Source: Pelargonium cotyledonis (Eukaryota; Streptophyta; Magnoliopsida; Geraniales; Geraniaceae). From it: a DNA stretch of 26,900 nucleotides. A program made the translations under genes and the position numbers. Positions 11,931 through 20,873 of the stretch are shown here, piece after piece. The stretch covers positions 1-26,900 of the forward strand of contig JAYMTA010000555.1 of the NCBI GenBank assembly GCA_036897625.1, given 5' to 3'. The notes under the pieces are model-generated. The model was given only the letters and a program-made list of their open reading frames with translations. It was not told the origin of the DNA and made no database searches. Numbering within the stretch: the stretch's first letter is position 1; every line of letters begins with the position of its first letter.

Positions 11931-12620
11931 AATAGATAAAAAAAGCTTATATAAATCAATAGTTGAAAAATGCACCACAACCCACCTCTATTACCATGTA
12001 CACTTCTTTGAATAAAGAGTAATCTAATACACCTTCAAGCATTGATAGGGCTTTGTTTGCTTTCTCTTGAGTCAATTTTCTACTTGCTACTAAACGTCCA
12101 ATATTTGCTGCCAATAAAATATATAGATATTTATATATTAGAATATAAAAATCACAACTATCTGTGCAAAGTCGCAACATGTCTTTTTCCATTCTAGTCG
12201 TCTGCCCATTACGTTTAATGAAACTTTAACTATAGTTATCTCTTATGAACGGGCTAAAATGAGTCATCATATTAAAGTAACAGACGTTTAATGTAATGTC
12301 ACGTCTTTAACATGAAAAAACACGTGTAATAATAGTCCGAGTGCCAGTATATTACGGAGTGATCACCTTCTATGGTTTTTGTCCCCTTTTGAAGACATTT
12401 AGGATTGATTTTCTTGAAAAGGACGTACACATTTCCCAACAGAAGAGAAGTAGCTATGCTAGAACCCATCTAACCTCCTCCGATGACGGCGACTTTCTTC
12501 ATAGTCCTTTGCCTTAGCCCGACATTGGTAACGTTAGGTACCTATCAAAGTTATGAGGACAATTAAATCAGAGGTCAAACATATACGAGCAGAGAATTTC
12601 TAACAATTGTAATATTATTA

Positions 12621-12776
12621 GAAAGCGTTTGGATCTATATGCTAGAGATTGAAATGAAAATAAAAAATGACAGTGGGAATGAGATTCTCATAATTAAAAA
12701 GTTTGAATAAAAATATGTAGAGCTAGAATTACATTTACATTTTTGAACGATTTTTTTTAAAAATCCAAACGCTTCC
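12621..12776. repeat. MITE with AAGCGTTTGGAT terminal inverted repeats, copy 2
   Basis: AAGCGTTTGGAT at 12623-12634 pairs exactly with ATCCAAACGCTT at 12763-12774. The 156-bp element is flanked by TTA on both sides (12618-12620, 12777-12779), as expected for PIF/Harbinger-type (TWA) insertion. It sits in intron 9 of the AIM1-like pseudogene and is related to the element at 8973. Confidence 0.75.
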
Positions 12777-13601
12777 TTAATTTCTCCGAAGTTCATGTAT
12801 ATGCTGTACCTTGGATATTAAGCATTGCGCGAAGAAGACATGAACAAGACCTCTTGAGGTCTCTCCCAAGAGTAAATCCTTGGACACTTTTGCCTCCTAC
12901 ATTGAATCTCATATATTAGCTTTCGTATTCTAGATTTTGTTAAACTAGTTGTTGACCATCTGATTTGAACCACGAGCACGAGAAAAAAAGAATATCTAAA
13001 ATGAAAATTAAATAAATACCTTGAGAACCCCTTTATGTCCTCCATGAACAAACCCTCCTCAATTGCTTGGTATTGAGGCATATTTGGGTACATCTTCTTA
13101 GCTTGTTGATGTGCAATTTTCAATGTGTCACCTACTTGAGACAATGAACCAATCTTATCAATCTTGTGAAGTGATTTGATCCAAGGTTTGTGTCCCAATG
13201 CAATGTACAAAGCCCATAGCTTTTGTGTTTTCATCACCCCCCCAAAAGCCACAATAGCATCAATGAGCCCTAGCTTCTTGCCTTCGTCACACATTATTGG
13301 CTTGGAAGACTACATTGCAAATAAAATGGTTCTCTTAGTATCTATTTTGTGATTAGTCGGTTATCGTTTTTGTTTTTTACAATTTAGTCTTTACTCTCTC
13401 TATCTCAAAATAAGGGTTCGTAGAAGTTGTATTTGAAACAATTACCATCATAATATCAATAGCTTTGGGCAGCCCTACTAGCCTTGGAAGACGTTGCGTG
13501 CCTTGTAATGTTCACAAATCATAAACCGTTAGTTAATTTTAACAAAATTAAAACAAACTGTTGAGTATATGTGGACGAGAATACACTTAATTGTCTCGTT
13601 A

Positions 13602-13801
13602 CAGAACTGACAATTCATGTTTTTGGAGTTTGAGTCTCAAGTTTTACGCGAACCCAACATGCAAGAGGTGTTGATTAATTTGTGTGGATTTCTGGTTGAG
13701 TCGGGTTGTGGGTTTCACATGCCACCCGACCACAAAAATGTGAGCCGGATTTCGAGTTAAGCCTTTTGAAAACAGATTCAAAATCCAAATTGTCAGCTTT
13801 G
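13602..13801. repeat. MITE with GAACTGACAATTC / GAGCTGACAATT-type ends
   Basis: CAGAACTGACAATTCATG near 13602 faces CCAAATTGTCAGCTTTG near 13785-13801, giving an imperfect terminal inverted repeat around CTGACAATT. The interior is rich in CCCGACC/GGGTTG words. It lies in intron 6 of the AIM1-like pseudogene. Target duplication is unclear; hAT-like is a guess. Confidence 0.55.
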
Positions 13802-14116
13802 ACGCCACATGTTGCATATGCATTAAAAACATAGACCGTGAGAAAATCTTACCTCCAAATCCTGGAATTACACCTAGAGACAGTTCGGGCAAGCTAAGTT
13901 GAGTTTTCAGAAAGGCTATGCGAGCATGACATCCCTAAATTTAAGTGCGCAAAGATAATCGGACAATGAAAAATTTGAGATTGATTATGAAAATGTTTAG
14001 ACGAATATGAGCGCACAAAAATATTAGTTTAGCTATTTTTACAGTTCATTTGCACATTTTTACATTGTTCACATGTCTCTGCGCTTTTAATTGTGCAATC
14101 AGATTTGTTCAACACA

Positions 14117-14356
14117 CACTACAACGTTTTGGGTAATGCAGACTATAGTCCAGTTAAAAACTGTAGTTAAAAAGATCCAAAACCGCAAAAGTTTTAAGCT
14201 ACGGTTAGCAAACAGCAGTTAAAAGACCCAAAACTGTAATGTAAAGTTTTTAACATGACTACGGTTTACACCACCGTAGTTATATGTTTGATCCACGGTT
14301 CTGGGAATTTAGACTGCAGTTTTTAACCGCGATAAATTCCTCAATATGTTGTAGTG
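14117..14356. mobile_element. Short non-autonomous CACTA-type element
   Basis: The sequence begins CACTACAACGTTTTGGG and ends CCTCAATATGTTGTAGTG, a CACTACAAC inverted pair 240 bp apart. Inside, subterminal words of the ACGGTT / AACCG type recur on both strands (CTACGGTT, ACTACGGTTT, CCACCGTAGT, CCACGGTT, TTAACCGCG), as is usual in CACTA (En/Spm) ends. No 3-bp target duplication is seen. It lies in intron 5 of the AIM1-like pseudogene. Confidence 0.7.
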
Positions 14357-14699
14357 ATGTACTTTTATCAAGATTTCTCGTTAGAGTAAAGAACTAAATA
14401 TTTGTTTCCCTAATTTTTAAATAAAAATTCTCAAATTTGTTAAAAACATGTTATTAGGATGATACAAAAGTAAATATAACATTTTTTTTCAAAATTAAAA
14501 TAATAAAGACACTCAATGGAATATAATATCAAAATCACAAACCATTGCCAATTCTAAACCACCTCCAAGAGCCAGTCCAGATACAGCAGCAACCACAGGC
14601 TTCTTGCAATCTAAGGCCATTAACACACCAAAAATAAATAAATAGTGTATCACTATGTAAATATTGCAGCTTATTGGATGAGTTTTTGCACAAAAGAAT

Positions 14700-15090
14700 G
14701 AAAGATAGGTTTATGACCCGACACCCGACACGAATTTAAGTGTGTTTGGGTTCAGCATTATCGGCTTCGTGTCAAACTCGTTTATTGATCCATCTATTTA
14801 AGAATAAAAATGTAAATTTTCAAACATGTCGGGTAAACAATGGCATATTTAAGGTAAATGAGACAAATTTTCTATTGGGTCGTGTCGTGTGAATATTAAC
14901 TCATTTATTTTCTCGTGTCTGTTGTACAATTTTGAAGTTTGAACCCAAATATTTTAAATGTGTTAGCCGTGTTATGTCATGCAAACCAGCTCATAAACAG
15001 GATGTGTTCATATCTAATAAACAAATTGGGTTTAAATTAGCATATTTAACTCAATACTAAATTTTCAACACGAGCACTGAACGTGAATCA
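14700..15090. repeat. Dispersed repeat remnant rich in CGACACGA / TCGTGTCG
   Basis: ACCCGACACCCGACACGAA near 14717 and GGGTCGTGTCGTGTGAA near 14877 form an inverted pair. Further CGTGTTATG, AACACGAGCAC and CAAATTGGGTTTAAAT words follow. Such sequences are common in non-autonomous DNA transposons of eudicots. The limits are approximate. It occupies most of intron 4 of the AIM1-like pseudogene. Confidence 0.45.
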
Positions 15091-15250
15091 CCAGCCTAGC
15101 AAGTGAGAAATTGATAAGCAAAAACCTTTAATCATGTTGAGAATTAGGCCAATAGACACATCACGAAAGATGGAGCCATCATCTCCTGTCAAGCCAAAAC
15201 AATTACAAAGAATTAAATTACTACAAAAGACTCACTTTCGGCAATAACAG

Positions 15251-15275
15251 AAAATAATAATAATAATAATAATAA
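15251..15275. repeat. (AAT)n microsatellite
   Basis: About eight AAT units in a row lie in intron 3 of the AIM1-like pseudogene. A second, shorter AAT run is next to exon 3 at 15538-15550. Confidence 0.9.
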
Positions 15276-15580
15276 CACTTTTGACATTAATTTTTATGTT
15301 AAAATATAAATACAATGAAATTGATAGTCACCCAAAAATATAAATACGATACGAACATATCACGAATTTTAAGATATTTGAACAAACATATATACTATCG
15401 TTTTATGTTTATGTTGAACCTTTAAAACACACACGACACGGTGACACAAATAATTTTAAGTGATACATACCAGTTTGGTGAACCTTTTGAAAAATATTGA
15501 CGTCGAAGCCACCACAAAACCTTCCACCATAGCCTTCAATAATAATAATAAAAATACATAATTAATTAAACATATATATA

Positions 15581-15581
15581 C

Positions 15582-15609
<28 letters not shown>
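15581..15609. repeat. (GT)n microsatellite
   Basis: About fourteen GT units follow a short TATATATA run, inside intron 2 of the AIM1-like pseudogene. Confidence 0.95.
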
Positions 15610-15612
<3 letters not shown>

Positions 15613-16530
15613 TGTTTTGACCAAGTAACAATTATAAATTCCTTTAATCCCTTCTCTCTTAATTATCAACTTGGCTTGTTCATGTCACTGTTAGCTCAAA
15701 TCCAACTTTTAGTTAATTGAGCCCGATCTAATTGTTAAAGTCTAGACCCATTTACCTGTAAGAACGACTGTTTTAACATCACTTCGCTTCACAACCTCGT
15801 TGAACTTCTTCATCAATGTTGCCACCACTGCACTAATCGTCATAGATCAAAAAATCAATCAAACGCATAAAAATCAGAAAAATAAGGTTTTACGGGTCTT
15901 AAAATTAATGTCAAGTTTCTTTCTTTTTCTTTTTTGAGTAAAAATTATAACAACTTTCAATGATTATAATTTACTTATAGGAGGGTTAAAAAAACATAGA
16001 GGATATTATTGGTAATTTCTTTAAAACATAATTTACATTTTTGAATAATTTTTTATTTCAAAAAACATGATCCACAAACTCTACCCAAACAAGTTGATCT
16101 TCTTCTTTTTTTGATTGATAACAAGTTGATCTTTTGATAATTGAAGAAAGATACATTTCTTGTTAACCAATAATCAAGATTCATAATCAACTAAACAAAA
16201 AAGTTCAACACTAAATAATAATAAGAATAAAAAATTACAAACTCCCCAAATATATATGTTTGAAAACAATTAAAAAAAATCAAAATACCTTCTAAAACAA
16301 CTACAAATAGGCAACGTAACTTCACCTCAAAGTTGTTCTAAACACGCTGTCCAAATTTCAACCCGTTTCGAACATGTGAACACACAACTAATTATATTTA
16401 AACGATAAAAGTACCATAAATGCCTTTAAAACTTACTCGGAGTGGTTAGAACGTTAGCCGGAGGATTGCAAATAGTTATGACTGCACCACCATCACTTCC
16501 CACCTCCATCGTCACCCCAATGCGTGCCAT

Positions 16531-17209
16531 GACAACTCTGCTCGATTCGCTAAATCTTCAACTTTATCGCTACTTCTTTGGATCGTTATATTGAAATAGA
16601 TGATACATATATGTGTTTAATGTATATCTATATATAAAAATTTTCAATAAAATGCCTCAAAATTGGACCTCTCATTGTGTTTGTGGAGATTAAGGTAACA
16701 ACAAGTACAGTTACTATTCATGGAACATGTGTATTGTACCTTAAAGTTAGGCAGTGATGAGACTGATAGCTTAATATGGTGATCACTTAAGATGACTTCT
16801 AAACATTTATTCATTTTGTAGCCTTATATTCTTTGTTAGGTTTTCTATTTGGGATGTTGAGAGATTTAAAGCTGTCCAAAGTAGATGGGACCATTAAAAC
16901 ATATTTGGATTCGGAATGATTTATCTCTAAACATAGCAGAAAGTGTCAGGGAAAAATCGTATATTATTCTGTTTGTTTCGTTTTTATTTAATTTTTTCTC
17001 ATAACATTTCGTTTTAGAACAAAGTATATTATGTTCAATTCCACTTTAGTTCTCGTGTTGTTTAATTTAATTGTAAAATGTAACGAATATGTTCTGGCAA
17101 GTGATATAATGCTCACGCTCACAATCCACAAATAATAGATAAATGATAAACCTGCGTCTGAAACTCGAATTTGAACCAAAACCTAATTGCCACACTACAA
17201 GTTTTCAAG
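16531..17209. other. Spacer between the divergent AIM1-like pseudogene and the NFD6-like gene
   Basis: This AT-rich DNA would hold the former AIM1 promoter on the minus side. TATATATAAAAATT-like sequence near 16628-16640 is a possible TATA region about 100 bp upstream of the ATG, read on the minus strand. No ORF of note was found. Confidence 0.35.
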
Positions 17210-17443
17210 TAGAGTTGACAAAAATAGGATCGGGCCGGGTTGGGTGGTTGAACCTTGACTCGACCCTAAAGCAGCTTGGAGTTTATACATAAAATATTTA
17301 AACACAACATTTTTATTTTTTGTGAATTTACTCAATCAGATCAGCAAATTCACGTGTCCAACTCGATCCAACATAAAAATTGGTCGGATTGGATTAGAGC
17401 AGGATAAATATAGGGTCGAATATCGAGTAAATTGTCAACTCTA
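17210..17443. repeat. 234-bp MITE with TAGAGTTGACAA terminal inverted repeats
   Basis: TAGAGTTGACAA at 17210-17221 and TTGTCAACTCTA at 17432-17443 are perfect 12-bp complements. The flanks TTTTCAAG and TATTCAAT agree at six of eight positions, which would suit an old 8-bp hAT duplication. It ends about 190 bp before the NFD6-like start codon, so it lies in or beside that promoter. Confidence 0.65.
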
Positions 17444-17632
17444 TATTCAATGGAGTACAAATAGAAAAAAGTAACCGATAAGCTATCTTTCAAATCTGAT
17501 TGGTCCGTGACTTAAGAACCCTCACAGTCACACAACCCCACAAAATTCCCAAAACGCCGTCTCTGATTCGCTTGTCTTCACACCCAATCCTGATCGAATC
17601 TAAAACCCTCGCAGTTTTTGCAAAACCCTCCA

Positions 17633-19573
17633 ATGGCGTCTTTACGGGCCTTCTCCAGATTATCGTTTCGATTACACTCTCAGCTCAACAAAATTCCCAC
17701 CTCTCCGCTCCAATTCGCTTCTCAATCTCAGCTTCCCGCTTCCTCTGGACGCATTTCTCGCCTTTCCCGGTAAGATTTCCCCCCATTTTCTGTTCTTAGC
17801 TTCTGTTTGGTAGCTGAGAAAAAAGGGTTGCAAACAGTTGCGACTTGCGAGCTTAGGTTGCTTTCTGTTTTGGGCTGTGCCCATCAAGGCAAGATTCGAT
17901 TTTTATCATTTTTACTGATTGCGTTGTGTTTGTGTTTATGCTGTTTTTGTTAGGTTACCGGTGGAGCTGAGCAGCTTGGTGACAATGTTGCCTCTGCACA
18001 GTGCGATCGCCACGGCCCGATTGACATCCAGCTTGGCTGTTGAGTCTCAGAGCTGGGGATTGGTTCCTCAAGGTGAGGTTTTTATGTAATTATTGTTTGG
18101 TTTTGATCTGGTTATAGCAATGTGTATACATAAATACATAGATTTACTGGTTTGTTGTGTTGATAGAATATTAAATTTAAGATGTGTTCTGTCGTTTTCA
18201 GTTGTGTAATCTACTTGTTTCTGGCATTTCTATGGCGTTAGTTGATCAAAAGGAATTGATCATAGAAGAAAACCGTGTTGTGTTTGTTTTGAAGTTACTA
18301 GGGTGAAGCTAAGTGCACGTCATTAGTTATGTTGTAAATGGTCCCCGACAAAGCAAGAAAACTACTCACTTTGTCCCCAATGAGTGTCTGCTTTCCTATT
18401 TTTGAAAAAGTTAAGAATAAGTTAGTTGGGATTGGACACTTTATACTCCCATTTGCTCTTATTGTTATAGAATCAATTAGTTGTGACGAGCTTATTTTAA
18501 GGATTCTTTTGGTAATTCAGGTATAGTTAACTAACTAAAATGGAAAAAACACATTCATTTGGGACAGTCGTTTAGAGATGGAGGGAGTAGTACACATGTA
18601 ATACACATGCTTGTGATGTTCAGTGATAAAAAGTTATTGTGATGGTATTTGAAATGCACTCCCCCAAGTAATTCATGACTTATGAGCTTCTAGGGATGAT
18701 ATCTTAGTGGTCTTCTGGCATATAGTTGAGAGAGAGTTGTTACTGTTTGTTGTTTGTGTATGGGTTATGGGCTTAGCCCGCCGTTCTTTATATAAATGAG
18801 TTACCAATGTTGTCTTGTTTTGTTAGCTGCTCTTGGTAACTTACTGTTCTCGGTCATTCACAGAGCCCAATGATCTATGATCACCTAGTCTTCTGTTATT
18901 GTCTGCGGCTCAATACATTTTTTATTTATTTATGATTCTTGCGTTGTTTTCCGTCAATATACCAGAGAGATTTGTGGATGATTTTGAACAAGAGAACGAC
19001 GCAGAGAAAGTTAAGGAAGAATCTCTATATTACCTTGCACATATACTGGAAGCTAATGATTCCGTGGAAAATTGTAGCTATCTGAATATATTAGCAAGCT
19101 TGTTAGCTGTGGTTCTTGTAATGTTGTTAAATCCTTGCTAAACTATATTAAGCTCTGCTTTTTGGAAAGTAGCTCGCGTTTATTACTGAATTAGTTTGCT
19201 CTTGTTTTGCTTGAAATGCAGTTAGATTGAGGTTCTGTTTCAAAGGGTAGGTTCTATCACCCATGTATATTGACGCGAAATGTTTTTTATTCCTCGTTAC
19301 GCGTGAAATAGTTACTGGACATTACGTCATTGTTGTCATCAATAGTTCTGTTTTTGTTGCTTTTGTGAAGGAGTAAGGATGTCGTTTCCCGTACAACCAT
19401 TGTAATGTGCATACTCACATGTGTGGTGTGGTGTGCTATCGATGAACACAATTATGCTTATGCTATAAAAACAAGAAGCACTTGTTATCATGATTAGCTC
19501 TCCATCTTATACGACAAACCATAATACTATTTTCATTTTTTTCCATATTGCAGGTATTTCAATGCCTTTATGA
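17633..19573 (+). CDS. NFD6: NUCLEAR FUSION DEFECTIVE 6-like small organellar protein
   Basis: Three exons (17633-17769, 17954-18072, 19554-19573) join in frame to 91 aa. Residues 1-45 are rich in Ser, Arg and Leu without acidic residues, as in a mitochondrial or plastid transit peptide. The conserved block follows: SRLPVELSSL, then MLPLHSAIATARLTSSLAVE and WGLVPQ. The last exon adds only GISMPL and a stop, the usual end of the short isoform in this family. NFD6 in Arabidopsis is needed for polar nuclear fusion and is linked to mitochondrial function; its biochemical role is not known to me. The 1.48-kb second intron contains other possible acceptors, for example AG at 19221-19222 followed by a nine-codon tail, so alternative C-termini are likely. 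The start is the first ATG, in a good AATGGCG context. Confidence 0.82.
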
Positions 19574-20873
19574 CAGTCTTCTTAACAGCAAGCTCTCACA
19601 AGGCAGATAGGAATTTAGGGCTTATGTTAACATTTTTTTTCTTGTTCTCACTTCATTGGTATAAGATTTTGAATATTTCGTTTTACATTTTGAAGGAATG
19701 TCTGCCCTAATAGATGCAAATTGGTGCTTCAATTTGTACACTTTATGATTTTTCCGAATGTGTCGTCTCCAGGAGGCTGGATGAGTTTTTCCTTTTCTTT
19801 AGACCGAAGATGTATGATATTTTGATTTATGTTACGAGAATTGTCCTAGTTGGCCTTATGTATTCTATAAAGTTTTGATGCTTGTGGAGGAGAACACGAG
19901 CAGATGATCCTAAAGAGTTTTTTTTTTTTTTTTTTCCTTCTAAAAGGTCGTGTAGCTGATCCCAACATTATTCAAGGGATGAATTGATTTTACTGTTAAT
20001 TTGTTATTGTTACAATGAACTTTGTGAATGTGAGATTGTCTTACAAATGGATATGAACTTTCATTAGATTTCATATATGTCCTGTTTTCATTGATATCAA
20101 ATCAATCTGAAATCTACTCCTAGTCCTTGAACAATTCATGATTATAGTAGGGACACATGCTAAAGCTTGCAATTCTGAATCCAACCTACTAAATATGTGT
20201 TTCGGGTTTTACATGTGCAGGTTTATTGTACCTGGTTGAAAATCAACAGGGGAACTATCTTATGCAACCTGGACTCGCTAAAATGTGTGTCAGATTTCGA
20301 GGTGTTTCAGGTTTTGATCCTAATTCTCAGTTATAACAAAAACGAAGAAACTCCCCGAACTTTTTAACGTGATAGTTGAGTTATTAACGTTTGCCTGTCG
20401 TGTCAACCTAGTTATTGTCATTAAAGCAGCTTGTGTAGCTTGTGAATATCACGTTAGATTGTCACATCAACAACTTGAGCGGCGTGAGATGGCCTTATAA
20501 ACAACTATGTATATATATTAGTAAACTTCATATATTCTCAGTTTGAGTAAAGTTCAACAACTTCTCGTACATTTATTCCGAGCAAAATAAAAAACAAATA
20601 CATAAAAAAATATATATCAAAATTTTTTACTTTTCCCCCCTATCCCAAGTTAAAAAGAAGCTGAAACAAGAAAACAAAATGGCCATTTTAAACATAACAA
20701 TATGTACATCTGAATACATATATATACTTCTTGTTGTCAACTTCTTTATGATAATCTGCATATTTCTCAGCTTTGTCTCTCTTATTCATTCTACTGATAT
20801 ACTCCTTATATCAATGGCAACGAGTCAAACTTCTCCAGATACAAACGTCTTCTTGTCCCATATGAATCACTGA
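19574..20873. other. Convergent spacer between the NFD6-like and RopGEF genes
   Basis: This contains the NFD6-like 3' UTR, a T run at 19918-19935, and an inverted repeat TAACGTGATA (20365-20374) / TATCACGTTA (20447-20456) that may mark a small repeat. A stretch after an AG at 20219-20220 is open for 38 codons, but nothing else supports an exon. Downstream DNA to 20873 is the expected 3' UTR of the minus-strand RopGEF gene. Confidence 0.4.

Larger units (their letters stand above)
9424..16530 (-). pseudogene. AIM1: Peroxisomal multifunctional protein (enoyl-CoA hydratase / 3-hydroxyacyl-CoA dehydrogenase), AIM1-type, degenerate
   Basis: Eighteen exon relics align in order with plant AIM1/MFP, about 720 aa: 16530-16437, 15827-15756, 15533-15471, 15185-15126, 14610-14543, 13934-13853, 13501-13446, 13309-13020, 12896-12810, 12541-12367, 12107-11986, 11536-11374, 11078-10832, 10599-10503, 10419-10298, 10125-9977, 9844-9721, 9636 onward. 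Intact genes of this family run peroxisomal fatty-acid beta-oxidation. The hydratase half is preserved, with [11 protein letters not shown] and LPELSLGVIPGFGG carrying both catalytic Glu. Lesions follow: a 1-nt deletion near 13050; TAG at 12472-12470 inside the NAD loop; a -1/+1 indel pair around the exon 12/13 junction; a frameshifting deletion in exon 14 giving TGA at 10520-10518; GT to AT at the exon 16 donor (9976-9975); in-frame losses in exons 8, 13 and 17; and a C-terminus running past the expected SRL-type tail to a stop at 9424-9426. Several independent lesions argue against sequencing error. Confidence 0.88.

Noticed and set aside
12818-13294. Single 158-codon ORF as a separate gene
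   Set aside because: It is exon 8 of the AIM1 relic read through an intron into a shifted frame of exon 9.
18899-19141. 80-codon ORF with acidic, helix-like composition in the NFD6-like intron
   Set aside because: No recognised motif and no clear splice sites that keep phase with the gene; kept only as a possible alternative exon in the findings.
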